Below, piece by piece: positions 18,858-28,220 of a DNA stretch of 54,979 nucleotides (position 1 is its first letter; each line of letters starts with the position of its first letter). The stretch comes from Ktedonobacteria bacterium (lineage in GTDB: Bacteria > Chloroflexota > Ktedonobacteria > Ktedonobacterales > JACDGC01): assembly GCA_027459785.1 (NCBI GenBank), contig DAIDGU010000035.1, positions 1 to 54,979 of the forward strand, in the 5' to 3' direction. Both the position numbers and the translations under genes were made by a program. The notes beneath the pieces were generated by a model that had not been told where the DNA came from, searched no databases, and saw nothing but the letters and a program-made list of their open reading frames with translations.

Positions 18858-20285
18858 TCAGCGTTTGCCCAAAAAGCGCCCGATGAAACCACGGGCGCGG
18901 GCGAACGTTGGCGACGTTAAATACGCCTCGAATGCCGCTTGCTGCACACCGGTGGTCAGCGTCGGATACGCATGAATCGTCGCGGTGATGTCCTGAATGG
19001 TCATGCCGTGCTTCATGGCCAGCGCCAGTTCGCCCAGCAACTCGCCGGCGTGCGCGCCCACCAGATGCGCGCCGACGATGGTGTCTTTTGCGCCGGTGAA
19101 CACCAGCTTGATGAAGCCCGCCGTCTCGCCTTCCGCCTGGGCGCGGTCGATGTGCGCCCACGGGAAGACCTGCACGCGCACAGCGTCGCCATACCGCTGC
19201 CGGGCCTCGGCCTCCGTCAGCCCCACCCGCGCCGCTTCGGGATCGGTGAACGTCACCCACGGCACCACGTCCATTTTCAGCGTGCGCAGGAAGGGGCCGG
19301 GCAGCAGGGCGTTCACCCCGGCGATGCCGCCTTGCGCCGCCGCCACGTGCGTGAAAAGGTAGCCGCCGATGACATCGCCGATGGCGAAAATGTTGTGGGC
19401 CGAGGTGCGCAGTTTCGCATCCACCGTGATGCCCCGTTTCGTCACCGCGACGCCGGCACGTTCCAGCCCCAGATGCTCGACATTGGGTGCGCGCCCGCTG
19501 GCGACGAGTACCGCCGCACCGCGCGCCGTGATGGTGCTGCCGTCGGAGCGCCGCGCTTCCACCACGCGCTGGTCGCCTTCACGCCAAACGCGCGTGACCG
19601 CCGCGCTGGTGGCCACCTGCACGCCGTCGCGGGCCAGCGCCGCTTGCACCGCCTGCGCCACCGCCGGCTCCTCTTTCGGCAACAACCGGTCGGGCCGCTG
19701 CATGATCGTCACCGCGCTGCCGAGGCGGGCGAAGGCTTGGGCCATCTCACAGCCGATGGGGCCGCCGCCCAGCACCACCAACGCGGGCGGCAACGCCTGG
19801 AGATCGAAGATGTCTTGATTCGTCAGGTAGCTGGCCTCCGCCAGTCCCGCGACCTCCGGCACGGCGGGGCGCGAGCCGGTGGCGATGATGAAGCTTTTCG
19901 CCGTCAGGGGCGCGCCGTTCAGCAGCAACGTGTGCGCGTCCTGAAAAACCGCCTGGCCGAAACGCACGTCCACGTGTTCGACATAGACCTGTTCGTCCTG
20001 GCCGATGCGGTCGATGACCCCGGCGATAGTCGCCGCCACGCGTGGCATGGCAATCTGCGGCGTGGGCGCGAGGACGCCGCGTTCCGCCCCCCGCCGGATC
20101 AGGTGCGCCGTCTTGGCGATCTGGATCAGCGTTTTGCTGGGGACACAGCCGTAATGCAGGCAGTCGCCCCCCAGGCGCTCTTTGTCGATCAAGGCCACTT
20201 TCGCACCCAGGGCCGCCGCCACCCGCGCCGCCACTAACCCCCCGGAACCGCCGCCGATGACGATGAGATCGTAGTCGTACTTCAA
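18858..20285 (-). CDS. FAD-dependent disulfide oxidoreductase (mercuric-reductase-like family)
   Basis: 475 residues. N-terminal FAD site IGGGSGGLVAARVAAALG, redox-active pair in GGDCLHYGCVPSKTL (CxxxxC), NAD(P)-binding VVLGGGPIGCEMAQAFARLG, and FAD site 2 IFAIGDVIGG. The dimerisation domain has HAYPTLTTGVQQAAFEAYL, lacking the HPTxxE of dihydrolipoamide dehydrogenase. Neither the C-terminal Cys pair nor the N-terminal HMA domain of true MerA is present. The substrate is therefore unknown; an SNARE-associated/DedA neighbour commonly seen with this subgroup is elsewhere in the window. The tail SPTFARARGFIGRFLGKR is short and basic. Confidence 0.85.
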   Translation of the reverse strand: MKYDYDLIVIGGGSGGLVAARVAAALGAKVALIDKERLGGDCLHYGCVPSKTLIQIAKTAHLIRRGAERGVLAPTPQIAMPRVAATIAGVIDRIGQDEQVYVEHVDVRFGQAVFQDAHTLLLNGAPLTAKSFIIATGSRPAVPEVAGLAEASYLTNQDIFDLQALPPALVVLGGGPIGCEMAQAFARLGSAVTIMQRPDRLLPKEEPAVAQAVQAALARDGVQVATSAAVTRVWREGDQRVVEARRSDGSTITARGAAVLVASGRAPNVEHLGLERAGVAVTKRGITVDAKLRTSAHNIFAIGDVIGGYLFTHVAAAQGGIAGVNALLPGPFLRTLKMDVVPWVTFTDPEAARVGLTEAEARQRYGDAVRVQVFPWAHIDRAQAEGETAGFIKLVFTGAKDTIVGAHLVGAHAGELLGELALAMKHGMTIQDITATIHAYPTLTTGVQQAAFEAYLTSPTFARARGFIGRFLGKR

Positions 20286-20387
20286 AAAATCTTACTCCCT
20301 CTTTACAAGAGATTGCTGCGTACCTTGCCTTTTACATGGTACAGTCTAGAGAGAACCATAATCAATACAACACGTGCGAGATGTGCG

Positions 20388-21164
20388 ATGGATGATCAAC
20401 CTACCCGCGATGTCGAAATCATGTCGGAGGCGGCCAACGGCCTCGCCACGACGATCCTCGTCGTCGAAGACGAAGAGAATATCGCCAATCTGGTGCGCTT
20501 TTACCTGGAAAAGGCCGGCTATCGCATCGTCGTCGCGGCGGACGGCGCGAAAGGCATCGAACTCCATGCCCGTGAGCATCCCGATCTGGTGATTCTGGAT
20601 CTGATGTTGCCCAAGGTGCATGGCCGCGACGTACTCAAACAGATCCGCCAATGGTCGCAGACGCCGGTGCTGATGCTGACGGCGCTGCGCGGCGAGGAAG
20701 ACCGTATCGCCGGTTTGGATCAGGGCGCGGATGATTACCTGACGAAGCCCTTCAGCGCCCGCGAACTGGTCAGTCGTGTGCGTGCGATCCTCCGTCGCAC
20801 GGCCCCGCGCCCCGCCACCAGCACAGAGACCTTGCGCTTTCCGGGGCTGCTCATTCACCCCGCCACGCGCCGCGTGGAGATCGATGGGCATGCGGTGGAA
20901 CTGACGGCGAAGGAATTTTTGCTGCTGCTGACCCTGGCCAGCGCGCCGGATCAGGTCTTTTCGCGCGAAGCGTTGCTGAGCCGCGTGTGGGGCTTCGAGT
21001 ATCTGGGCGACAGCCGCACCGTGGATGTCCACATCGGCACGCTGCGCCGCAAGATCGAGCGCGATCCGGCCCAGCCGCGCTACGTTAAAACGCTGTGGCG
21101 CGCGGGCTATAAATTCGATCCGCAGGGCGAAGCGGAAAGCACAGGTGATGCACCCCATGCTTGA
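20388..21164 (+). CDS. OmpR/PhoB-type response regulator
   Basis: 258 residues from the ATG at 20388; starts further upstream (20313) run through the likely promoter region. The receiver domain has ILVVEDEENIANLV, phosphorylatable Asp in DLVILDLMLPKVHGRD, the TA switch LMLTALRGEED and Lys in YLTKPFSARELVSRV. The C-terminal winged helix has LTAKEFLLLLTLASAPDQVFSREALLSRVWGF and RTVDVHIGTLRRKIE. It overlaps the kinase gene by 17 bases, a clear sign of coupled translation. Target genes are unknown. Confidence 0.93.
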   Translation: MDDQPTRDVEIMSEAANGLATTILVVEDEENIANLVRFYLEKAGYRIVVAADGAKGIELHAREHPDLVILDLMLPKVHGRDVLKQIRQWSQTPVLMLTALRGEEDRIAGLDQGADDYLTKPFSARELVSRVRAILRRTAPRPATSTETLRFPGLLIHPATRRVEIDGHAVELTAKEFLLLLTLASAPDQVFSREALLSRVWGFEYLGDSRTVDVHIGTLRRKIERDPAQPRYVKTLWRAGYKFDPQGEAESTGDAPHA

Positions 21165-22845
21165 ACGAGTCCACCGCCCCTGGCAACAGTGGCGCACGAC
21201 GATGCGCGCCGGCCTGGAAGCCTTCCGGCTGTGGTTCTCCCGCGTCCTGTTCTATGTGCGCAGCCTGATTCGCCCGCGCAGCCTGTCGCGGCAACTGGCC
21301 TTTTTCGCTGTCGCCATCGCTGTCTGCGCCATCCTCGCCACCACGCTCGTCGCCGCCTTCGCCGTCAGCAACTCATTCGCTTCCTATCTTCAAACCCAAT
21401 TACATCGTTCGGCGCAGATCGAGGCCGCGCATCTGGGCGATCTGGCGCTTAAATATGGCAATCTGCATGACGCGATCAATACCGATCTGTTGGATAAAGT
21501 CTTTCGTGATCCCGCCAGTGGCAGCAATGGGCAGATCTGGGTGGTGGATCAAGAGGGCAACGTTATGTTCCCCACGCCGGGCAACTTGGTATGGGGGAGC
21601 GACGATCCGACGACAGTTGTCCCCGCCCTGCGTAGCGCCGTCGTCAATGGCACGACCCAACAAGGCTCTTTGAACGACCCCGATCAGGTGTCGTGGCTGC
21701 ACTTTTCCGCGCGGGGTTACGCCGTCGCACCCATCATTATCTCAACGACACAGGGTAATCTGATCATCGGCGCGGTCGCCGTCTCGTCTGAGGTTTCCGT
21801 AGGTGGTGGGCCGGCGTTCATCCAGTCGGTGGACCGCGCGATCCTGCTCAGCGGCCTCGTCATCGCGCTGATCGTGGGCATCATCGGCGCGCTGCTGGCG
21901 CAGCGCGTCACCCAGCCGCTCAGCCACCTGACGCGCACGGCGGCGAAGATGGCCGCTGGCGACCTGAGCGCGCGGGCGCGCATCAATGCGAACGCCGCCC
22001 CCGCCGAGATCGGCCAGCTCGCCACCACCTTCAACACGATGGCGGCGAATCTGCAACACGACGTGAATGAGTTGCGCCGCCAGGAACGGTTGCAACGCGA
22101 GTTGGTGGCGAATGTCGCGCACGAATTGGCGACGCCGCTCACCGCGATCAGCGGCTATTCCGAAGCGTTGCTCGATGGCGACGTGCTCGATCCACAGGAC
22201 AAAGCAGAGTTCACGCGCGTGATCAACCGCGAGTCGATTCGCCTGGGCAAGCTGGTCGATCAATTGCGCCACCTGGCCCGCCTGGAATCCGGCGCGGAGA
22301 AGATGGACCTGGAACCTACGGCGCTCGCGCCCCTGGTGGACGACACGCTGGCCGTCTTGCAGGGCGAGAGCGAGGCGCGCGGCGTGGCGCTGCACAATGC
22401 CATCGCGCCGGACCTCGTCCCCGTGCTGGCAGACGCCGACCGGCTGACGCAGGTGGTGCTGAACCTGACCGACAACGCGCTGCGCCACACGCCGGCGGGC
22501 GGCACAGTCACGCTCACCGCGCAGCCGGAGGGCGACCACGTGTGGGTGACGGTGGCCGATACGGGGCCGGGCATCGCGCCGGAAGATCTGCCGCACGTCT
22601 TCGAGCGCTTCTATCGCGCCGATAAGTCGCGCAACCGTGCCAGCGGTGGCACCGGCCTGGGCCTGGCCATCGTCAAGGGCATCGTGGAGGCACACGGCGG
22701 CCACGTCCGCGCGACCAACGCTCCTGATGGCGGCGCACGCATGGCCTTCAGCGTGCGCTTGGCCACCGCCGCTGCTCAGCCCCCCGTCCAACACGACGGC
22801 CACGCCGATAACGCCTCTTCACCGCTTGCAACGGGCGTCAGTTGA
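21148..22845 (+). CDS. Membrane sensor histidine kinase (HAMP, HisKA, HATPase)
   Basis: 565 residues if the ATG at 21148 is used; 21157 is an alternative. TM1 (FFAVAIAVCAILATTLVAAFAV) and TM2 (AILLSGLVIALIVGIIGALLA) enclose an extracellular sensor of about 150 residues with PAS/Cache-like look (GQIWVVDQEGNVMFPTPGN). HAMP follows TM2. The H-box VANVAHELATPLTAISGYSEALL has its His near residue 325. N-box NLTDNALRHTP, G1 DTGPGIAPEDL, F FERFYR and G2 GGTGLGLAIVK are all intact. It is paired with the preceding regulator; the ligand is unknown. Confidence 0.93.
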   Translation: MHPMLERVHRPWQQWRTTMRAGLEAFRLWFSRVLFYVRSLIRPRSLSRQLAFFAVAIAVCAILATTLVAAFAVSNSFASYLQTQLHRSAQIEAAHLGDLALKYGNLHDAINTDLLDKVFRDPASGSNGQIWVVDQEGNVMFPTPGNLVWGSDDPTTVVPALRSAVVNGTTQQGSLNDPDQVSWLHFSARGYAVAPIIISTTQGNLIIGAVAVSSEVSVGGGPAFIQSVDRAILLSGLVIALIVGIIGALLAQRVTQPLSHLTRTAAKMAAGDLSARARINANAAPAEIGQLATTFNTMAANLQHDVNELRRQERLQRELVANVAHELATPLTAISGYSEALLDGDVLDPQDKAEFTRVINRESIRLGKLVDQLRHLARLESGAEKMDLEPTALAPLVDDTLAVLQGESEARGVALHNAIAPDLVPVLADADRLTQVVLNLTDNALRHTPAGGTVTLTAQPEGDHVWVTVADTGPGIAPEDLPHVFERFYRADKSRNRASGGTGLGLAIVKGIVEAHGGHVRATNAPDGGARMAFSVRLATAAAQPPVQHDGHADNASSPLATGVS

Positions 22846-23020
22846 CGCGCAGCCTCCCGTGTCACAGGCACACACAGCATCTTTGCTCAATTGTACCCTG
22901 CTCAGTTTTGCCAAATTTCCGATTTCGCATGCCCGAAAAATTCATGCAACGACGTTCATCTTTGCAAAGCCAATGCCCCAGTGCTGACTGGGCTGGCGAA
23001 CCGGCAAAGGAGAACACATT

Positions 23021-24211
23021 ATGCGCTGCTTTTCACGTTCATTCCGCTATGCCTGGTTGGCACTGCCCCTGGCACTGCTGCTGGCACTCAGCGCCTGTAG
23101 TTCAACAGGCGGCACCGATAGTTCATCGACCACTGGAACAGATGGTTCGACCTCGACCATCGGCTCAGGTGGCACACCTACCTCGACGCCTGCATCGTTC
23201 AGCATCACCGGTGCAACGGTAACGGTCAGCCCGTCAAATTATCAGGGCAGTTGCAACGCGACGATGCTCTTCACCTTCACCGCGACCTTCGCGGCACCCA
23301 CTGGCAATCCCGGCGGCACCGCCAGCTACATCTGGACACGCAGCGATGGCGCGCAGTCCGGCACGGCACAAACCATCACCTTCGCGCCCAGCCAAACCGT
23401 CGCCACGGCGACGACTACCTGGCAACTCGGCTCCACGTATGGCAACGGCCAGCAATTTTGGGAGGCCGTGCAAGTGCAATCGCCAAACACGCTGACATCG
23501 AATCAGGGAGCATTCAGTTTCCACTGCACCAGCGGCGGCACCTTCCAGGTGACGAGCGTCAGCGCCGCCGTGGATGCCGGTAGCTATACGTGCGCCAACG
23601 GGGGCCAGACCTTCACTTTCACCGCGACGATCAATGTCGCCCCGAACACGGGTGGCACCGTCACCTATGATTGGCTGCGCAGCGATGGCGCGACGCACGC
23701 GCCCTACACCGTCTCCGTGCCGTCAGGTAGCTCATCCGTAACTGTCTCTACCACCTGGACGGTTGGCTACGGTATCCCTAACGGCACCTATTGGGAGCAG
23801 GTGCAAACGACAGCACCAAACAGCATCACCTCGAATCAGGCGACCTTTATGATGCGCTGTCACCTGCAAGTGATCGCGGCTTCCGCCAGCGCCTCACCCA
23901 CGTCCTACGATTGCGCTAACGCCTCGCAATTTATCAGCTTCAACGGCACGATCACCTTCGCACCGGGCAACAATGGCGGCACGCTGTCTTATACCTGGGG
24001 GCGCAGCGACGGAGCCGTCCAAACCACGCCCTATACCGCGTCGATCCCGCCAGGGACGACCACCTACACGCTGCCCGTCTATCCCGCCACAAACGGGGAG
24101 TACTGGGACATCGGCAAGGCGGCGGGTAACGGCACCTATTGGGAGAAGATACAGATTGCCGCACCCAATAGCTTTACCTCAAATCAGGCGAGCTTCACGA
24201 TCAATTGCTAA
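23021..24211 (+). CDS. Lipoprotein with three Ig-like repeats, hypothetical
   Basis: 396 residues. Signal peptide ending in lipobox LSAC (ALPLALLLALSACSS), then a Ser/Thr/Gly linker of 45 residues. Three homologous beta-rich repeats of about 105 residues follow. Each starts with S-Y-x-C, has F-T-F-T-A-T-I, G-G-T-x-x-Y-x-W-x-R-S-D-G-A, a W-E-x-V-Q or W-E-K-I-Q strand, and ends P-N-S-I-T-S-N-Q-A-x-F ... C. One Cys pair per repeat suggests a disulfide-closed Ig-like fold on the cell surface. Strong site AAAGGAG is 7 bases upstream. The role is perhaps adhesion or binding (inference). It directly follows the two-component system. Confidence 0.7.
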   Translation: MRCFSRSFRYAWLALPLALLLALSACSSTGGTDSSSTTGTDGSTSTIGSGGTPTSTPASFSITGATVTVSPSNYQGSCNATMLFTFTATFAAPTGNPGGTASYIWTRSDGAQSGTAQTITFAPSQTVATATTTWQLGSTYGNGQQFWEAVQVQSPNTLTSNQGAFSFHCTSGGTFQVTSVSAAVDAGSYTCANGGQTFTFTATINVAPNTGGTVTYDWLRSDGATHAPYTVSVPSGSSSVTVSTTWTVGYGIPNGTYWEQVQTTAPNSITSNQATFMMRCHLQVIAASASASPTSYDCANASQFISFNGTITFAPGNNGGTLSYTWGRSDGAVQTTPYTASIPPGTTTYTLPVYPATNGEYWDIGKAAGNGTYWEKIQIAAPNSFTSNQASFTINC

Positions 24212-24250
24212 TTCCCTGTGGGGATAAAGATTGGGGGCTTGCATCTTTGT

Positions 24251-24276
24251 ACGGGCGCGATGTATCGCGCCCGTCT
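24251..24276 (+). terminator. Hairpin after the lipoprotein gene
   Basis: A perfect 10-bp stem, ACGGGCGCGA-TGTA-TCGCGCCCGT, 40 bases after the lipoprotein stop and 65 bases before the convergent dinG stop. There is no long T run, so it may instead be a dispersed REP-like hairpin, or both. Confidence 0.5.
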
Positions 24277-24341
24277 CCGCCTTGCAATCGTCGAACCCCA
24301 TTGGGTAGCAAGGGGATAACATTGACACCGATGGCAAGAAC

Positions 24342-27300
24342 TCACATGCCATCCTGTGCGAAGAAGGCGCGCACGTCGTCGATGCGCAGCGTGCGGCGCG
24401 CGGGGGGGAGCGCGTAGATCACCTGGCGCCCGTAGCCCTTGGTCAGCAGGCGCGCATCCAGGATGGCGAGCACACCGCGATCCGTCTTGGTGCGCAGCAG
24501 GCGGCCCACGCCCTGTTTCAGGCGCAGGATCGCCAGGGGCAGCACGTAATCGCCGAACCAGTTCTCCCCTGCCGCTTTCATCCGGCTGACGCGCGCCTCA
24601 TGGACCGGATCGTCCGGTGGATCGAAGGGCAGCTTGTCGATGGCGACCAGCGAGAGCGCCTCGCCGGCCACGTCCACGCCCTCCCAGAAGCTGCGCAGCC
24701 CGAAAAGCACGGCGCGCTGCCCCTCGCGGAAGCGGCGCAACAGTTCGGCGCGGGCCAGGGTGCCGTCTTGCACCAACAGTGAAAAGCCCTCTTCTGTCAG
24801 TGCCGGTCCGAGGCGCGTCCACACCTCGCCCAGCGTGCGCTGGCTGGTGAAGAGCAGGAACGCGCGCCCGCGTGCGGCGCGCACCAGATCGCCCATCTGC
24901 CCCGCCAGTTCGTCCAGGTAGGGGCCGCTGTCTTTGCCAAAGGCGGGCGGTTGCTGCATGCGCGGCACGTAGAGCAGCGCGTTCTGGTGATAATCGAAGG
25001 CGAGCGGCAACACGAGTTCCTGCGCCGCCGTCACGCCGACCTGTTTCTTGTAGAAGCGGAAATCACCATTGATCGCCAGCGTGGCCGAGGTAGCGATGAC
25101 GCTGATCTGATCGAACAGCTTCTCCTTGAGGATCGCCGTGACGGAAAGCGGCGCGGCAGAAACCGAGAGCTGCGCCTCGCGCCCGCGTCGCCCCGCCTCG
25201 CGTTCAATGTAATAGACGCGCCCCTCGCGGTCCTTCAGCCCGAAGACCAGTTGCAGATCGCTTTTCAGGTTCGCCGCGCGGGTGACGAGCTTGTCATACA
25301 ACTGGCCCTCGCGCTTATCCATCGTCTCCGGCTTGCGGGCGCGCAGGTGGTTGGCGATGTCGCCGACCGCGGTCGCCAGGCGCAAGCCCTCCTCCACCGG
25401 CTCGACCAAGGGCAGCCGCCCGCGCTGCATGCGACCATACGTGAGATCTTCCAACCGGCCCCAGAGCATGACATTGGCGTCTTGCGCGTCGTTCAGCTTC
25501 AGGGGATCGCAGTGTTCACGCAGCCGGCGCTGGGCCAGCAGCGTCTCCACGCGGCGCAGCGTGACGGTGGCCGTGAAAGCGCGCGTGGCCTCGTCTTCCA
25601 GGTGGTGCGCCTCGTCGATGATGATCGTATCGCGGTCCGGCAGCAGCCAGCCGTCCATCAGCACGTCCAGCAACAGCAAGGTGTGGTTGACGACGACCAG
25701 TTGCGCGTCCTGCGCGGCCTCGCGCATCTTGCGCACATAGCAATCGCCGAAGTGCGGGCATTCGCGCCAGGGGCAGTCGTCGCTATCCGCCGCCACGCGC
25801 CGCCGCAGGTCTGGCGGCAGGTGAAACGTCACCATGTCCAGGTCGCCGTCGAACTTAGGATCGTCCGTCAGGTCTTCGATCTGCTCGAACGCCGGACTCT
25901 GAGCGTAATGCTGGAAACCACGCTCCTCCTCCAGATGTTGCAAGCACAAGTAATTGCTCATGCCCTTGATCAGCGCGGCCTGCACCGGCTGCACATTTTC
26001 AGCGATGAAGGGGATGTCTTTGTAAAATAATTGCTCTTGTAACGCTTTATTCGCCGTCGCCACCAGCGCCTTTTTGTCGGAGCGCACCACGGGAAGCAAG
26101 TAGGCCAAACTATTATGGGTAGGAATCATTGCGCGCCCTGCAAGATAAAGATGACTGGGTGCATCGACTTGGATGCAACGCACAGGCCGTGATGGCACAG
26201 GATTAACTGCGACAACATAGCGAAAACAATTGCGTACGGGGGTATAATTATGCAACCGTGCTTTATGCGCTCGATTTTTACGCGGCAAGCGAAACACTTG
26301 CCGGTCGGTAGTGAAGGCTATTTGCCACTTGGGGCCGCAATCTTTGTCACGCAGGCGAGCGCGTCCCTGCAAGATATAAGGGCGCAAGCCCAGCGAACAG
26401 GCTAGCTCATGGATATCTTGGGCGAGCCGTTGGCTTATCGTGGTGATTTCAATGGCTCCATGACGGCTTACCGTACCGTCAGTATCCAGGAGTCCTGCCA
26501 AAAGGTTCCAGCGTTGTTGTTCCGAAGCGCGTAAATACATCGACGGAATGTGCTTATTCAAGAGCAATCCGAGCGCACGCAGGCGGCCCGTCATACCAGG
26601 CTGCCAGCGACTTACCGCCTTGCCGTTTGCATCATCAACGGCATAGAGATAAGGATGACTCGCCAGCTTGCGAACCGTGTAACCAGCTTGCTCAATTGCA
26701 GGAATAAGATCCGGGTCCGCCGTTGTTATCTGGTTGCTACGGCTGCTCCCGTCACCCAGCCAAACGCCAAGAAAGTAGGGATCAATGGGCAGATCAAGAT
26801 GCTCAGGCAGGTGTAGCGGAGCCGCGACCATCACGGCATGATTCAAGCGACCTTGTCCGTGTTTTAAGGTTGCCGCCATTTTTTCTGTTGTGACGAGCGT
26901 ATATGCGCGCTCATCGCGCCGTTGCTCGACCAGATCGCGTTCAAGGCGCATGCGCAACGTTTGTAAAAGTGGATAACTGAGATAGCGTGCCGGGCGTGCG
27001 CCTGAATTGATCGGCGGCAAGGTTAACGCGGCTTGCCGAACACTCCACAGATGGCCACCCACCAGCGCCGCCGCCGCGCGCATCGTCGTTGTTGCAGATT
27101 CGTCAGTTGCAGCGATCAGCGTATCTATTGCAGTAAGTATCTCTGCATTGACAAAATTTTTCGTGAGCGGTGTGTGCGGCGTAGTAAGGTGTTTACGATC
27201 CGCACACGTATAGGATGCCCACTCATGTTCAGCGTCCGCGATGATAGAGGATGAATCGGAGAAGATCACCTCAAAACAGGGGCGACCAACCATGACATCG

Positions 27301-27602
27301 AAAGCCGCCGTAACACGTGTTGGTTGACCGGATTCATCAAAAACCGTATCACCAACAACGAGATCCCCCATGCGTTTCCAACCGGAAGGCGTAGGGATGG
27401 GAGTATCGACATCTAACGCTTTGCCAGTCCCGGTGCCGGCCTCGATCAGCGCATGCTCGCCATTGGTCAGCGCCGCCGCAACGGCTTCCGCCATCTGAAT
27501 CTGGGCCTGGCGCTCCTCGTAGCCGGGGAGCCGGCGATCCAGCACGCCGCCGTGGCGCAGGTCGTGGGCGACGATTGCGCGCGCTTGCGAGACAGGGTCC
27601 AT
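24342..27602 (-). CDS. dinG: DinG-family Fe-S helicase interrupted by a class 3 intein
   Basis: 1086 residues, of which residues 62-497 are an intein; the spliced protein would be 650 residues, normal for DinG. The N-extein ends IEAGTGTGK and the C-extein starts SLAYLLPVV, so the intein splits the Walker A Lys/Ser pair exactly. The helicase has four Cys for a 4Fe-4S cluster (Cys553, 610, 615, 621, in YLC and CPWRECPHFGDC), VVNHTLL, DEAH at 663-666, and late motifs FTSQRTLGEVW, FWEGVDVAGEAL and QGVGRLLRTKTDRG. DinG unwinds DNA at R-loops and G-quadruplexes. Without splicing the P-loop is broken, so activity depends on intein removal. AAGGATGG precedes the ATG at 27602. Confidence 0.93.
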   Translation of the reverse strand: MDPVSQARAIVAHDLRHGGVLDRRLPGYEERQAQIQMAEAVAAALTNGEHALIEAGTGTGKALDVDTPIPTPSGWKRMGDLVVGDTVFDESGQPTRVTAAFDVMVGRPCFEVIFSDSSSIIADAEHEWASYTCADRKHLTTPHTPLTKNFVNAEILTAIDTLIAATDESATTTMRAAAALVGGHLWSVRQAALTLPPINSGARPARYLSYPLLQTLRMRLERDLVEQRRDERAYTLVTTEKMAATLKHGQGRLNHAVMVAAPLHLPEHLDLPIDPYFLGVWLGDGSSRSNQITTADPDLIPAIEQAGYTVRKLASHPYLYAVDDANGKAVSRWQPGMTGRLRALGLLLNKHIPSMYLRASEQQRWNLLAGLLDTDGTVSRHGAIEITTISQRLAQDIHELACSLGLRPYILQGRARLRDKDCGPKWQIAFTTDRQVFRLPRKNRAHKARLHNYTPVRNCFRYVVAVNPVPSRPVRCIQVDAPSHLYLAGRAMIPTHNSLAYLLPVVRSDKKALVATANKALQEQLFYKDIPFIAENVQPVQAALIKGMSNYLCLQHLEEERGFQHYAQSPAFEQIEDLTDDPKFDGDLDMVTFHLPPDLRRRVAADSDDCPWRECPHFGDCYVRKMREAAQDAQLVVVNHTLLLLDVLMDGWLLPDRDTIIIDEAHHLEDEATRAFTATVTLRRVETLLAQRRLREHCDPLKLNDAQDANVMLWGRLEDLTYGRMQRGRLPLVEPVEEGLRLATAVGDIANHLRARKPETMDKREGQLYDKLVTRAANLKSDLQLVFGLKDREGRVYYIEREAGRRGREAQLSVSAAPLSVTAILKEKLFDQISVIATSATLAINGDFRFYKKQVGVTAAQELVLPLAFDYHQNALLYVPRMQQPPAFGKDSGPYLDELAGQMGDLVRAARGRAFLLFTSQRTLGEVWTRLGPALTEEGFSLLVQDGTLARAELLRRFREGQRAVLFGLRSFWEGVDVAGEALSLVAIDKLPFDPPDDPVHEARVSRMKAAGENWFGDYVLPLAILRLKQGVGRLLRTKTDRGVLAILDARLLTKGYGRQVIYALPPARRTLRIDDVRAFFAQDGM
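26112..27419 (-). other. Class 3 intein with LAGLIDADG homing endonuclease in DinG
   Basis: 436 residues starting with Ala (ALDVDTPIPTPSGWKRMGDL) instead of the Cys or Ser of ordinary inteins, and ending with PTHN. The three residues that define class 3 inteins are all visible: Trp in block B (DAEHEW), Cys in block F (VRCIQVD) and Thr in block G (PTHN). The +1 extein residue is Ser. The endonuclease has both LAGLIDADG-type motifs, FLGVWLGDGS and LLAGLLDTDG, each with its acidic residue, so it may still be active. The insertion point is the P-loop, a favoured intein site. Confidence 0.9.
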
Positions 27603-27703
27603 CGGGCCATCCTTATCGCTGCCGGGTATCGCTTGTGGTCAAGCTCTGCCCCACCAGTATAGCACAAGGATGGGCTGGGGATGCGCCGGCGGGTGATCGC
27701 TCC

Positions 27704-28108
27704 CTACTTCGTCGGCGCACCATCCTGGCGCCAGGGCAGCCAATGGGTGGGGTCGTCCACGTAGTCTTCATCGGGGGGGAGGCGCGTCGGCACGGCGTTG
27801 GCGGGCAGGCGGCGGCGCGTTTCGGCGATGAGGCCGGCCAGGCCGCCGGCGAGCGTGAGGCCGGCGCAGACGAGCGCCGTCGCCACGATGTACGCCGGTG
27901 GCGTCAGATCCATATCCGTCGCGTGGTGGTTGGTGAGCCGTGCCGCCAGGTAGGCGACGAAGGGCAGCGCCAGCGCCGCCAGCCCCAGACCCACGCATGC
28001 GCCGATGATGATGCGCCGCCGATTGGCCGCCAGCGCGAAGACGCTGCCCACCAGCACCGCCAGCAACGTTACCCCCGCGCCCTCAATCGCCAGGTCCGCT
28101 GTATCCAT
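27704..28108 (-). CDS. Small membrane protein, hypothetical
   Basis: 134 residues from the ATG at 28108 (GGAGG 7 bases upstream). Three hydrophobic segments at about 8-26, 32-55 and 72-95 (GVTLLAVLVGSVFALAA, IIIGACVGLGLAALALPFVAYLA, AYIVATALVCAGLTLAGGLAGLI), then a Pro/Asp-rich tail ending in DPTHWLPWRQDGAPTK. No family recognised. It lies upstream of dinG in the same direction, 101 bases apart. Confidence 0.6.
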   Translation of the reverse strand: MDTADLAIEGAGVTLLAVLVGSVFALAANRRRIIIGACVGLGLAALALPFVAYLAARLTNHHATDMDLTPPAYIVATALVCAGLTLAGGLAGLIAETRRRLPANAVPTRLPPDEDYVDDPTHWLPWRQDGAPTK

Positions 28109-28220
28109 CGTCGATCCTCCCGCGCCACACCGACTATGCCCTTTGGCGCTCAAAGCCCTAACGCCCATTCATAGCATAGCAAATCGGTGGCCCCTTTGCA
28201 CAACCCACCCCGGATCGGGA

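Noticed and set aside
18858..20285. Mercuric reductase, linking the window to mercury resistance
   Set aside because: The C-terminal Cys pair and HMA domain are missing and there is no mer gene nearby, so only family membership is claimed.
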